64,000 bases of DNA. Source: Thiodiazotropha sp040506775. Its GTDB lineage: Bacteria > Pseudomonadota > Gammaproteobacteria > Chromatiales > Chromatiaceae. Made by a program: the position numbers and the translations under genes. Below, in pieces: positions 8,847 through 18,047 of the stretch. Where the stretch lies: positions 1 to 64,000 of the forward strand of contig JBEVWC010000029.1 of NCBI GenBank assembly GCA_040506775.1. Reading direction: 5' to 3'. The notes beneath the pieces were generated by a model, which saw nothing but the letters and a program-made list of their open reading frames with translations, made no database searches and was not told the origin of the DNA. Positions within the stretch are counted from its first letter, which is position 1, and each line of letters begins with the position of its first letter.

Positions 8847-10679
8847 TCAGTGATCATTGTCCTCGAGCGGCAATACCAGCACAAAGACCGCCCCCGCATC
8901 CCCACTGTTGTGAGCAGTGAGCGTCCCCCCCATGCTTTCAATGATGTGCTGGGAGATCGACAGGCCCAGACCCAGTCCGGATTCACGGGTGGTGAAAAAC
9001 GGATCGAAGATACGCTTGAGGTGATCCTGCGCGATCCCGGGACCATTGTCCTGGATCGCCACCTGGAGATGGCCTTTGCGCTGTGAAGTGGCAATACTCA
9101 CCCATCGCTCGGTCTGCTCCTCCATGGCGTTGACCGCATTGGCAATCAGATTGACCAGTACCTGTTCCAGGCGCACCGGGTCAGCCATCACCCGGTCATG
9201 GAGGGTATCCAGGTCGAGTCGCAACTCCGTCATGGTCTTGCGCAGTTGCGGTCGCAGGATACGCAGACTCGATTCGATCACCTGACGCAGGGAGACCACA
9301 CTCAGAGAGCCATCGGTCTTGCGCGCGAACAGCTTCAGTTGAGAACTGATCTGGGTCATGGACTCGATCAGTTCGGTGATCTGTTCCAGGTTCCAGTTGA
9401 CGTCCAGACAACGGTCCTGTTCCAGCAGACGGCGGGCATTGTCCGTGTAGGAGCGTATCGCCGCGAGGGGCTGGTTCAGTTCATGACTGATGCTTGCGGA
9501 GAGTTGTCCCAGCATGGCGAGCTTGGCGGCCTGAATCAGTTCATCCCGGGTCTGGCGCAGGGCCTGTTCCGTGCGTCGACGCTCCTCGATCTCCTGAAAC
9601 AGGTCCTCAGTGCGCTCCTGCACCCGTTGTTCCAGGCGGTCGCGGGCCTCACGCAGGGTCTGATTCACCTGCACCTCATAGCGGGCCCGCTCCTGGCTGC
9701 GGCGGATACGCTGCTGAAGTATCAATCCCAGCAGAATCACCCCGGCAAAGGCCACGCTGACGAAACCCATCGAGCGCCACACCTGCTGGTTCACCTGTTT
9801 AAGGGACACCAGCAGATGCACCCGCCAGCCAACCTGGGGCATCGCCTGTTCGAGCATCAGAAAGGATTCGCTGTTAGCGTTACCCTGGTGCCACTCGATG
9901 CGGCGAATACCCTCCTGCACGGTTTGCCATTGGCGGATATCCAGGGGCTCCACCTTGGTGCCGGAGTAGCGTCGGCTCTCGTCCAGGCGCCGTTTTTCCG
10001 CATCAGAAAGGGGATAGAGACTGCGGAACCGCCAATCCTGACGGGTGGTGATGAAAATCACCCCCTCCGGATCGGTCACCAGCATCTCCGAACGCTTGCC
10101 CTGCCACTGCTGTTCCAGGTCGGTAAGCTCCACCTTGATCACCACGATACCGAGAATGCGCCCCTGGTGACGCACCGGGTAGGCAAAGTAATAGCCCCGC
10201 TTGCCGGAGGTGGAACCGAGCGCGAAATAACGCCCGAGATGCCCCTGCATAGCCTCCTTGAAGTAGGGACGGTAGCTGAAATTACGCCCCACAAAGGGCT
10301 TTTCGGACTGCCAGTTGCTGGCGGCGATGGTGAGGCCGTCCCGATCCATCAGGTAGGTGTCCGCGGCGTCCGTGATCTCGTTGATGGTCTCCAGGTAGCG
10401 GTTCAGGGCCTCGATACGATCCCGGTCACCGGGTCGTTCCAGCAGTTCCACCAGGCGTGCATTGGTGGAGAGCAGTTCGGGCAGAAACTCGTACTTTTCC
10501 AGTTTCGCCTGGAGATAGGTGACATAGATGTTGAGCTGACGCTCGCCGCTGCGAATGATCTCCTGCTGGGCGCGGTCCCGCACGTACCCGCTCACCTGCC
10601 ACAGCAGCACCAGGTAGACCAGGAGCAGTCCGAGCAGGATCAACCCGCGTTTGCCAGTGAAGTGGAAGGGCAAGGCCAT
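8847..10679 (-). CDS. Sensor histidine kinase, DctB-like
   Basis: 610 aa membrane sensor. A transmembrane helix at about 12-31 and a second near 305-325 bracket a periplasmic double-Cache-type domain (TADTYLMDRDGLTIAASNW and GRYFALGSTSGKRGYYFAYPV are typical of DctB sensors). Then follow a coiled-coil linker, the HisKA box ASISHELNQPLAAIRSYTDN with the phospho-accepting His, and a HATPase domain with N and G boxes (NLIANAVNAM, DNGPGIAQ, GLGLGLSISQHI). It should phosphorylate the DctD-like regulator. Ligands of DctB are C4-dicarboxylates; that is inferred here from domain resemblance only. Confidence 0.92.
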   Translation of the reverse strand: MALPFHFTGKRGLILLGLLLVYLVLLWQVSGYVRDRAQQEIIRSGERQLNIYVTYLQAKLEKYEFLPELLSTNARLVELLERPGDRDRIEALNRYLETINEITDAADTYLMDRDGLTIAASNWQSEKPFVGRNFSYRPYFKEAMQGHLGRYFALGSTSGKRGYYFAYPVRHQGRILGIVVIKVELTDLEQQWQGKRSEMLVTDPEGVIFITTRQDWRFRSLYPLSDAEKRRLDESRRYSGTKVEPLDIRQWQTVQEGIRRIEWHQGNANSESFLMLEQAMPQVGWRVHLLVSLKQVNQQVWRSMGFVSVAFAGVILLGLILQQRIRRSQERARYEVQVNQTLREARDRLEQRVQERTEDLFQEIEERRRTEQALRQTRDELIQAAKLAMLGQLSASISHELNQPLAAIRSYTDNARRLLEQDRCLDVNWNLEQITELIESMTQISSQLKLFARKTDGSLSVVSLRQVIESSLRILRPQLRKTMTELRLDLDTLHDRVMADPVRLEQVLVNLIANAVNAMEEQTERWVSIATSQRKGHLQVAIQDNGPGIAQDHLKRIFDPFFTTRESGLGLGLSISQHIIESMGGTLTAHNSGDAGAVFVLVLPLEDNDH

Positions 10680-10841
10680 ATTTGTCCGGAAGCGCCTGAG
10701 GCGGCCGGCCCCATGGGGGCCGTTGCTGACCCAGACGGGATAATCCTGAGCCAGGGAGTGCCCGGCTCGTCTGAGACGAAGTCTTCGGGCAAGCTACCAC
10801 GCCTGCATCGAAACAAACAAGCGGGAGGGGAAATGGGTGGC

Positions 10842-10950
10842 GGCGGATATCAGCCACACCCCGGCACACGATGCCACTGCTGCCGCTGCTCCCTTCCGGG
10901 CCTGACGGGGTTCACAGCTTCTCGTTGCGGGGGGACCGATACCAACCGCC
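10842..10950 (-). ncRNA. ffs: 4.5S signal recognition particle RNA (small bacterial type)
   Basis: On the minus strand the conserved SRP apical domain is clear: GTCAGGCCCGGAAGGGAGCA followed by GCAG, including the GGAA tetraloop and the symmetric and asymmetric loops that bind Ffh. The flanking strands close into a long hairpin (5' GGCGG at 10950-10946 with CCGCC at 10846-10842), and the 3' side keeps the CGTGTGCCGGG segment seen in E. coli 4.5S RNA. The exact mature ends are estimated from the helix; length about 109-120 nt. It targets membrane proteins to the translocon together with Ffh. Confidence 0.93.
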
Positions 10951-10969
10951 ATAAAAGGTGCGGGGGGAG

Positions 10970-10998
10970 ATTATACTGACATTTGCGGATCAAGAAAG
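10970..10998 (-). promoter_or_regulatory. Probable ffs promoter
   Basis: On the minus strand a perfect TATAAT (10975-10970) lies 19 bases before the first paired base of the SRP RNA. The -35 position 17 bases further (10998-10993) reads CTTTCT, which is poor. The precursor would begin around 10960 and be trimmed. Confidence 0.6.
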
Positions 10999-11167
10999 TC
11001 CGCATCTTGGAATATCCATGAATCCTCGCCCTGTTCCCCCCTGCAGGAGCGCATTCAGGGTTGACTCCCACGATTCTGTCGACCCGATTGAAAATTCCCA
11101 AATCCGTTTTGAAAACATCGATAGCCCTGGGTTAGAGTGTGCCTGCAACATAACAGGGAGTTATTGT

Positions 11168-11662
11168 ATGAAAAGGATGCTATGGATCGTGCTCACCCCT
11201 ACGCTGGCGTTTGCCCAACCCCCCCAGCCCAACCCCTCGAGTGCTCCTCAGGCTGACTTCATCGGTTTGAAAACAAAGCTGGCTGATGGCCTGCAGTCCA
11301 GCATTGGCGTGATGCAACAGACCAGTAGCTGTCTGAGCGCTGTGCAGGAACAGGGTGGCTTCGAAGGCTGTTACCAGGCCATGCCCGCCTCCATGAGGCA
11401 GGAATTGCAGAGCCTGGTCTTCAACACCCAGCCCCTCACCTATACGGTAGACTCCCGGCAGCGTTCGATCGATATCATGACTACCTGGATTCAACAATCC
11501 CGATCGTTGATCGCCTGCTTTCAGCAAGCATCAGACATGGACAATGTGCAAGGTTGCTTCGATACAGCGACCGCAGTGGCCGGTAACGGCTCCGGGGTGT
11601 CCACCCCGCCACCCCAGCCACAAGGAGGCATGGGCAGGACCCAACTCAGCGAGGACTGGTGA
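11168..11662 (+). CDS. Exported protein of unknown function (164 aa)
   Basis: The ATG at 11168 is preceded by AGGGAG and starts a signal peptide, MKRMLWIVLTPTLAFAQPP, with likely cleavage after AFA. The mature part is mostly helical, rich in Gln and Ser, with four cysteines in two spaced pairs (SSCLSAV...EGCYQAM and IACFQQA...QGCFDTA), which suggests two disulfides or a duplicated helical hairpin. The tail is Gly/Pro-rich. I do not recognise the family. The stop codon is immediately followed by the ATG of the next gene, so the two are probably one operon. Confidence 0.7.
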   Translation: MKRMLWIVLTPTLAFAQPPQPNPSSAPQADFIGLKTKLADGLQSSIGVMQQTSSCLSAVQEQGGFEGCYQAMPASMRQELQSLVFNTQPLTYTVDSRQRSIDIMTTWIQQSRSLIACFQQASDMDNVQGCFDTATAVAGNGSGVSTPPPQPQGGMGRTQLSEDW

Positions 11663-13336
11663 ATGAGGGTCCCAGGAGTGATTACGACCTCGCGGTGGGC
11701 ACTTCGCCTCCTCGTTGTACTGGGCGTCTGGATTCCACCTCAGGGATTCGCGGTGGGGTTGCCTACCGGTTGGAATCAGCACTTCGACAACCGCAAGCAG
11801 GCTCAGGTGTTTCAACCGGCGAATCAGGCTTCGGACCTGCTGATCAAATACTATCCCAAGGCATTGCTGGAACATCAGGACATCAGCAACTGGCTACGAA
11901 GCCGGCTCAACGCAAGTAAACCACCTCGGGGTGAATGGCTGAACGATGCCGATATGGTACGCGACAGCGCCAACTATGCCCATGGCTCCCGGCCGTTCCG
12001 CCAGGCGGATGGCAGTACCGGCAAACTGGTCGCGGTCGCGGTCACCCTGGATCGCCTGTATGCGCGCCTGGCGGTGTTGATCTATACGGAAAACAGTGTC
12101 AATAAAACATACCTGAAGCAGGCGTTCCCGATCCTCAGAGCGATCTACGATACCGAAAAGACGGATGCCCTGGCCGAGGGGCGTGGCACGGATATCGAAA
12201 AATCCCCACCAAATCTTAAGGGACTTAAGGAAGGCGGTCCGATCAAACCGGGGCGTTATGTGGGCACGAAAACCCGTTCGCAAAAGGCCCTGGGCAGCTA
12301 CGAAGTGATGCTCTACGAAACCGGTGAATACGAATTTCTCGGCGGAAAGGCCAAATCCGGTCGCTATACCTACTCCCAGGCCACGGGGCGGCTCAACCTC
12401 GCCGGAGACTTCTACAACATCAATTCCTACCATCTCGAAGACTATTGTGTCTACGGCACTGACGAAAAGAGCGGCACCCCTACGATCATCGCCCGGGATG
12501 ATGATGAACGCTATCGCCTGAGCTGGGTTAACCCGGTGGATCGACTCTCACCCCGGCAGAACAAGGAACTCGAAGCACTGAAACGGGCGCGTGAGAAGCG
12601 ATATCCCCATGTCACCAACCCGGGCGACGGGGTCAGCGACGAGCAGATCGAGACCCTTCTCTACACCTATGAGGACAACTACATCGGAGGCGGCATACAA
12701 ACCGATGAAGCGATCTATCTGCTGATGAAGGACGGCCGGGTGATGGACGGCATCCCCGTCGCACCGAACCGTCTGGATGCGGCCAAATCCCGCAGCCGTG
12801 AACCGGACCGCTGGGGCTGGTGGCAACTCGAAGAGGGACGCTACCGTTTCGCCTGGAATGTGGATCGTAAACACTTTGTGATGCCCAAGGGGAAACAGAT
12901 CAAAGGCATCCCCATCCCCGCCAACACCCGCCTGGACGGTGACTGGGGCGCCTCATCGACCTACTCGAGTCTCGATTTTTCCAGCACCTCATTCTGGGGG
13001 GTTTACCTGGATGGCTCGGGACGCTTCAGGAAATACCACAGCAACATGATGCAGGCCGGAGGTGAATTCCAGACCGGCACATCCAATCCGCTGGTCACTT
13101 CGATCAGTAACGACGAAGGATCCTCCACCTCGGTGATCGGATCAAATGTGGGCGGTGGCACCAGCAGCCGCAACAACAAACCCAACAGCAACCGGGTCGG
13201 CAATTACCAATTCGACGGTTACAACCTGACCCTGAAATTCGACAATGGCGAGGAAAAATATCTTCCGGCATTCGCCACCGACGATGAAAACCGGGGTATC
13301 TGGTTTGAGAGTGGACGTCTTTATCGAAAGAAATAA
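11663..13336 (+). CDS. Exported protein of unknown function (557 aa)
   Basis: Begins at ATG 11663 directly after the TGA of the previous gene. A hydrophobic N-terminal segment (about 12-30, ALRLLVVLGVWIPPQGFAV) looks like a signal peptide. The first ~170 residues are mixed alpha/beta; the rest has repeated short beta elements with a GRY or GNY core (IKPGRYVGTK, KSGRYTYSQATGRL, GVYLDGSGRFRKY, VGNYQFDGYNLTLKF) that suggest a repeated beta-sandwich or propeller. A Gly/Ser/Asn-rich linker lies near 490-515. No catalytic motif was found and I cannot assign a function. Coupling with the preceding exported protein suggests a joint periplasmic role. Confidence 0.75.
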   Translation: MRVPGVITTSRWALRLLVVLGVWIPPQGFAVGLPTGWNQHFDNRKQAQVFQPANQASDLLIKYYPKALLEHQDISNWLRSRLNASKPPRGEWLNDADMVRDSANYAHGSRPFRQADGSTGKLVAVAVTLDRLYARLAVLIYTENSVNKTYLKQAFPILRAIYDTEKTDALAEGRGTDIEKSPPNLKGLKEGGPIKPGRYVGTKTRSQKALGSYEVMLYETGEYEFLGGKAKSGRYTYSQATGRLNLAGDFYNINSYHLEDYCVYGTDEKSGTPTIIARDDDERYRLSWVNPVDRLSPRQNKELEALKRAREKRYPHVTNPGDGVSDEQIETLLYTYEDNYIGGGIQTDEAIYLLMKDGRVMDGIPVAPNRLDAAKSRSREPDRWGWWQLEEGRYRFAWNVDRKHFVMPKGKQIKGIPIPANTRLDGDWGASSTYSSLDFSSTSFWGVYLDGSGRFRKYHSNMMQAGGEFQTGTSNPLVTSISNDEGSSTSVIGSNVGGGTSSRNNKPNSNRVGNYQFDGYNLTLKFDNGEEKYLPAFATDDENRGIWFESGRLYRKK

Positions 13337-13392
13337 AGCGGATTTATGCAATCGACGAAACATGTCGTCCGCAAGATCACAAAAGGAATCCG

Positions 13393-13426
13393 GTAGGTCG
13401 GGTTAGCGCAGCGTAACCCGACCTAC
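13393..13426. repeat. Perfect palindrome of the GTAGGTCGGGTTA family
   Basis: Stem arms GTAGGTCGGGTTA and TAACCCGACCTAC pair perfectly over 13 bases around an 8-base loop. The second arm is followed by a short partial copy (CTGACCTACAAC). This dispersed palindrome is common in intergenic DNA of several gammaproteobacteria. Only one copy is in the window. Confidence 0.75.
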
Positions 13427-13441
13427 AACTGACCTACAACT

Positions 13442-13582
13442 TTAACCACGAAGAACACGAAGAACACGAAGGACACGAAGGATAAGACCAGCAACCATTT
13501 AATCTCATTGCGTAACTTTTAAGCATTGAAATCCATGAACACGCAGCTTCGTGAACTTCGTGCTCTTCGTGGTAAAAATTAG
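13442..13582. repeat. Foldback repeat built from CACGAAG units
   Basis: Left arm 13442-13480 is made of imperfect CACGAAGGA and CACGAAGAA units; the right arm 13546-13582 is the reverse complement (units CTTCGTG and CTTCGTGGT). About 65 bases separate the arms. A second element of identical design lies at 19821-19912, so this is a dispersed foldback family. Confidence 0.75.
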
Positions 13583-13874
13583 TGTTGGCTGCTGCCCTGA
13601 AGAAGCGCAGTCGTCGTCCGGACACGCAAATCCTGTTCCTGGAGCATTTGTGATCCTGTTGTTTACTTGATTGAAATCCGACCTGAACTCCGAAACTTGA
13701 GTTACAACCCCCTCCACAACATGGCGTGTTGCTTGTTTGTATGGATTGCAGGCGTTCCCTGTCAGAGTATTCAGTTGTTTCGTTTTCCCGCTTTACCCTC
13801 GATAACATACCCGCTTCAAATAACCCGATCTTTTCCACCCCTATACACAGCCAGAGCCGTTTTATGATGACCTC

Positions 13875-14555
13875 TTATGGCGGCGCCGTCTGACGGGACA
13901 GGACGCTTGTTGACGAACAGGATGCGGAGAACCGGGCACTCTTTTCAATAATGGGCTTCAACTCAGCCCACACATGGTCTTTCATGATCGGCTGGGCCTT
14001 GTCGTTGGGGTGAATGCCGTCCGCCTGCATCAGTTCCGGATTGAGCGCCACACCCTGAAGAAAAAACGGCAGCATGGGAACTGATTCCGCATCGGCGACA
14101 TCAAAGTAGACTTGATGAAAGGCTTGAACGAAATCATGTCCGTAATTCGCCGGCAGTCGCATTCCCAACAGCAATACCCGGGCGCCCGCCTGTTTGGCGA
14201 GTTGCACCATGCCTTGAAGATTGCCGCGCAGCTCCGCCAGACTGATGCCCCGCAACCCGTCGTTGCCTCCCAGTTCGATGATCACCAGGTCGGGACGATG
14301 CTGCTCAAGCAGTTTCGGCAGGCGGCTCAACCCGCCGCCGCTGGTATCACCGCTGATACTGGCATTGATCACCTGGAACGCGTCACAATGGTCATTCAGT
14401 TGCCGCTCCAGCAGATCGACCCAGCGCGCTCCACGGGTTACACCGTAACCGGCGCTGAGGCTGTCACCGACCACCAGCACGCGAGCGCTCTCCTGCGCTG
14501 CAGCGGTGAGCGGCAGCATCCAGAACATCAAAAATGCGAGTAGGAATTTTTTCAT
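13875..14555 (-). CDS. tesA: Arylesterase / acyl-CoA thioesterase I (TesA)
   Basis: 226 aa. Starting at ATG 14555 gives a clean signal peptide MKKFLLAFLMFWMLPLTAAA, then the SGNH blocks: VVGDSLSAGYGV (Ser in GDSL at 30-33), the ISGDTSGGG block, ELGGNDGLRG, and DGIHPNDKAQ with the catalytic Asp and His. TesA is a periplasmic esterase/thioesterase/lysophospholipase. The C-terminus extends a little beyond family norm with a Ser-rich tail. Its start codon shares the CATG tetranucleotide with the divergent ybbA start, the same head-to-head arrangement as tesA/ybbA in E. coli. Confidence 0.93.
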   Translation of the reverse strand: MKKFLLAFLMFWMLPLTAAAQESARVLVVGDSLSAGYGVTRGARWVDLLERQLNDHCDAFQVINASISGDTSGGGLSRLPKLLEQHRPDLVIIELGGNDGLRGISLAELRGNLQGMVQLAKQAGARVLLLGMRLPANYGHDFVQAFHQVYFDVADAESVPMLPFFLQGVALNPELMQADGIHPNDKAQPIMKDHVWAELKPIIEKSARFSASCSSTSVLSRQTAPP

Positions 14556-15258
14556 GTTGCAGACATCTTCCAATCCTTCACCTGTGACCGCAAGGGGTCT
14601 GGGTAAGTTCGTCGAAACCACCCAGGGTCGTCTGGATATCCTGCAACAGGTGGATCTGCAGGTGGCGCCGGGTGAAGCGCTGGCGATTCTTGGTGCATCC
14701 GGCTCGGGAAAGTCCACCCTGCTGGGGCTCCTCGCGGGGCTCGATGAGGCCAGCTCGGGGGAGATCCAGCTGTTCGGCCAGTCGCTGACTGAGCTCGATG
14801 AGGACGGACGCGCCGCCCTGCGTGCCGGGCGCATCGGGTTCGTCTTTCAATCCTTCCAACTGCTCTCCGGTATGACTGCGCTGGAAAACGTGATGCTGCC
14901 CCTGGAACTCTCCGGCCAAACAGGTGCGGAGCAGATGGCCCGGGAGGCCCTCGCTGAGGTCGGCCTGGAGGCCCGTCTGACCCACTACCCCTCCCAGCTC
15001 TCCGGCGGCGAACAGCAGCGGGTGGCCCTGGCCCGTGCCTTCGCCCCCCGACCCGAAGTGCTGTTTGCCGACGAACCCACGGCCAATCTGGATGCGCATA
15101 CCGGAGCACGGGTCGCCGATCTGCTGTTTCGCATGCAGGAGCAGCACCGTACGGTGTTGATCCTGGTGACCCATGACACGGAACTGGCCCAGCGCTGCGA
15201 CCGGCGTCTGCACCTGCGCGAAGGCCGACTCGACAACCCGACCACAGGGAGTGTGTGA
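14554..15258 (+). CDS. ybbA: ABC transporter ATP-binding protein YbbA
   Basis: 234 aa from the ATG at 14554, which agrees with the LolD/MacB-like family. Walker A GASGSGKST (about 49-57), Q-loop VFQSFQLL, signature LSGGEQQRVALARAF, Walker B VLFADEPTANLD and the switch histidine in LVTHD are all intact. YbbA forms a type VII ABC system with the large permease YbbP encoded next. The longer frame opening at 14506 would run into tesA and is unlikely. Weak AGGA sits at 14541-14545. Confidence 0.9.
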   Translation: MLQTSSNPSPVTARGLGKFVETTQGRLDILQQVDLQVAPGEALAILGASGSGKSTLLGLLAGLDEASSGEIQLFGQSLTELDEDGRAALRAGRIGFVFQSFQLLSGMTALENVMLPLELSGQTGAEQMAREALAEVGLEARLTHYPSQLSGGEQQRVALARAFAPRPEVLFADEPTANLDAHTGARVADLLFRMQEQHRTVLILVTHDTELAQRCDRRLHLREGRLDNPTTGSV

Positions 15259-15260
15259 GC

Positions 15261-17771
15261 ATGCCCTCCGGGAACGACCCGCTGAATCCCCTGACCCTGG
15301 CGATACGCCTGCTGCGTCGGGACTGGCGCGCCGGGGAACTGCGTCTTCTCGCCACCGCGCTGGTGATCGCGGTGGCCTCGGTTACCTCGGTGAGTTTCTT
15401 CACCGACCGCATCGACCGGGCGATGGAGCAGCAGGCCTCGGAGGTGCTGGCCGCGGATCTGCGGCTCACCCGAACCGAGCCCCTGCCCGACAATCTCAGC
15501 GAGGAGGCCGACCGGTCAGGTCTGACCCAGGCACGGACGCTGGGTTTCCCCAGCGTGATCCTCAACGGGAACAACACCCAACTGGTCGACGTGAAGGCGG
15601 TCTCCGGCGGCTACCCCTTGCGTGGAGAGTTGCAGGTCCGGGACGCGTTTGATGGGGAGAGCCACCCCGCGAGCGGGCTGCCCGCCCCTGGGGAAGCCTG
15701 GCTGGAGGACCGCCTGCTGCCCCTGCTGGGACTAGGCATCGGCGATACCTTCAAGCTGGGGCAAAGCCCGTTTCAGGTGACCCGCATCATCACCTATGAA
15801 CCGGACCGCTCGTCCAACCTGTTCCAGCTGGCGCCCCGGGTGATGATCAATTTGCAGGATGTGGCGGCCACCGGGCTGCTGGGTCCCGCCAGCCGGGTCC
15901 GCTACCATCTGCTGCTCGCGGGAGAACCGGACGCCATCCAGACCTATTCGGAGTGGGTGAAGACCCAGGACCTGCCCGGTCTTGAGGTGGACGACATCCG
16001 CAACGCCCGCCCGGAGACCCGGGCCGCCCTCGACCAGGGGAGCCGGTTCCTGCGTCTCGCCGCCGCCACCGCAATCCTGCTCTGTGTGGTGGCCGTGGCC
16101 CTCTCCAGCCGGCGTTTCGTGGAGCGCCAGTCCGACACCAGCGCTCTGCTGCGCTGCCTGGGCGCGCAACGCCGTCAGGTCACCCAGATCTTCCTCCTTA
16201 GGCTGCTCGGCCTGGGGCTGATCGCCAGCCTGTTGGGCAGCCTCATCGGTCTGGCGGCACAGGCGGTGCTGGTGGAACTGGTCGGCCATTGGTTCACCCA
16301 GCGTATCCCGCCCCCCTCCCCCTGGCCGCTGCTGTCAGGATTCGCCACAGGCATCCTGGTGCTGACCGGTTTTTCCCTGCCCAGTGTGATACGTCTCGGG
16401 GATGTCCCCCCGCTGCGGGTGTTCCGCCGGGATCTGGATGCCCCGCCGCTGCGCTACCAGATTTCACTCGGACTCGCCCTTTCGGTGTTGGTGGCCTTGC
16501 TGGTATGGCAGATCGGTGACGACAAGCTGGCCTTTCAACTGATCGGCGGGCTGCTGGCCGGGCTGCTGCTGTTGTTGCTCATTGCCCGTGTGCTGGTGAG
16601 ACTGCTGGCGCCGTTGCGCCATCGTGCCGCCGGTTCCTGGCGCTACGGCCTGGCGAGCCTGTCACGCAACCCGGCCACCACCAGCGTGCAGCTGACCGGC
16701 TTCGGCCTGGGCATGACGGTCCTGCTGGTGCTCGCCCTGGTGCGGGTCGACCTGCTTTCGAGCTGGCGCAACAGCCTGCCGGAAGACACCCCGAACCAGT
16801 TTCTGATCAACATCCAACCCGGGCAGGTGGACGGGGTGCGCAAGCTGCTGGAGCAGAGCGGCATCCGTGAGGTGGGTCTCTACCCGATGATCCGAGGCCG
16901 CCTCATCAGCATTGGCGATCACCCGGTATCGGCGGAGGACTACCCCAACCCGAGGGCCAAGCGTCTGGCCACCCGGGACTTCAACCTGAGTTTCGCAACC
17001 GAAATGCAGACCGACAACCGCACCACTTCAGGAACCTGGTGGAGCGCCACCGAACTGGACCGCCCCTGGTTCTCGGTGGAAGAGGGGCTGGCCAAGACCC
17101 TGGGCATCAAGCTGGGTGACGAGATCCAGTTCGAAGTGGCCGGTGCAACGGTCAGCGGCGAGGTGGTCAACCTGCGCAGCGTGAAATGGGATTCGTTCAA
17201 TGTGAACTTCTTCGTCGTCAGCCCGCCCGGGCTGCTCAAGGATCAACCGGCCACCTACATCACGAGTTTCCATCTGCCCGCCAGTCAACGCCCGGTGTTG
17301 CATCAGCTGATCCGCACCTACCCCAGTATCACAGCCCTGGATGTCACGGCCCTGATGCAGCAGATCCGCCACATCATGGATCGCGGCACACTGGCGGTGG
17401 AGTCGGTATTCCTGTTCACCCTGGCGGCAGGTCTGATCGTGCTGTACGCGGGCATCCAGGCGAGCTATGAGTTACGGGTGCAGGAGACGGCCCTGCTCAG
17501 AACCCTGGGATTGAAGCGCCGTCAATTGACCCTCTCAATCGCCCTGGAGTTCGCCCTCCTCGGTGCTTTGGCGGGTGTCATCTCCGCACTGCTCGCCACA
17601 GCGATCAGCTACACCCTGTCCACCGCGGTGTTCGATCTGCCCTGGACACTCAACCCCCTGCTCTGGCTGTGGGCCATGCTGGGCGGCGCGTTGGGCATCG
17701 GGGTTGCCGGGACCGTCGCGAGTTGGTCATTGTTGAACATCCCGCCGATGGCGGTGCTCAAACGGGCATAG
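15261..17771 (+). CDS. ybbP: FtsX-type ABC permease YbbP
   Basis: About 836 aa. An in-frame GTG at 15255 overlaps the ybbA stop, but AGGGAG at 15246-15251 is better spaced for the ATG at 15261. The order is: N-terminal helix (about 30-48), a large periplasmic domain, a cluster of helices (about 255-470, including a long hydrophobic stretch LIGGLLAGLLLLLLIARVLV), a second periplasmic domain, and three C-terminal helices. This ten-helix FtsX/MacB-related layout is that of YbbP, whose substrate is unknown; neighbouring TesA suggests lipid-related or lipoprotein cargo. Confidence 0.9.
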   Translation: MPSGNDPLNPLTLAIRLLRRDWRAGELRLLATALVIAVASVTSVSFFTDRIDRAMEQQASEVLAADLRLTRTEPLPDNLSEEADRSGLTQARTLGFPSVILNGNNTQLVDVKAVSGGYPLRGELQVRDAFDGESHPASGLPAPGEAWLEDRLLPLLGLGIGDTFKLGQSPFQVTRIITYEPDRSSNLFQLAPRVMINLQDVAATGLLGPASRVRYHLLLAGEPDAIQTYSEWVKTQDLPGLEVDDIRNARPETRAALDQGSRFLRLAAATAILLCVVAVALSSRRFVERQSDTSALLRCLGAQRRQVTQIFLLRLLGLGLIASLLGSLIGLAAQAVLVELVGHWFTQRIPPPSPWPLLSGFATGILVLTGFSLPSVIRLGDVPPLRVFRRDLDAPPLRYQISLGLALSVLVALLVWQIGDDKLAFQLIGGLLAGLLLLLLIARVLVRLLAPLRHRAAGSWRYGLASLSRNPATTSVQLTGFGLGMTVLLVLALVRVDLLSSWRNSLPEDTPNQFLINIQPGQVDGVRKLLEQSGIREVGLYPMIRGRLISIGDHPVSAEDYPNPRAKRLATRDFNLSFATEMQTDNRTTSGTWWSATELDRPWFSVEEGLAKTLGIKLGDEIQFEVAGATVSGEVVNLRSVKWDSFNVNFFVVSPPGLLKDQPATYITSFHLPASQRPVLHQLIRTYPSITALDVTALMQQIRHIMDRGTLAVESVFLFTLAAGLIVLYAGIQASYELRVQETALLRTLGLKRRQLTLSIALEFALLGALAGVISALLATAISYTLSTAVFDLPWTLNPLLWLWAMLGGALGIGVAGTVASWSLLNIPPMAVLKRA

Positions 17772-18047
17772 GGACTCATGCAGGGTCCGCAGCAATATCC
17801 GTTCGCTGAGCAGGCATGAGTAGCACTGCTGCATCCCGGATTTCGCGTATCCACTGAGTAGAGCACAAACCATCTTCTGAGCAGATCAGGCCTCATCATC
17901 CGGGACCTGGTCTCTGCAACCCGCTACCACCTGTGAGTAATCACGGACATTCGACGGGTCATGCAGATGTCATAAATATTTCTTCATTCCGTGACCATCC
18001 CGCAAAGATTCCGTTTCTAAGATAGCGGCCTTGCCTAACCAGTCTGG

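Larger units (their letters stand above)
13337..13874. other. Gene-free region with two repeat palindromes
   Basis: 538 bases between the 557-aa protein gene and tesA, which converge on it. Contains the GTAGGTCGGGTTA stem-loop (13393-13426) and the long CACGAAG foldback (13442-13582), described separately. The remainder (13583-13874) shows no coding signature, no strong terminator and no recognisable RNA. Confidence 0.6.

Noticed and set aside
9198..10979. 593-codon open frame on the plus strand opposite the histidine kinase
   Set aside because: Antisense shadow; it also runs through the SRP RNA gene. The kinase frame has all expected motifs.
13667..13867. 66-codon plus-strand frame before tesA
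   Set aside because: No ribosome site, odd composition, no domain; likely chance.
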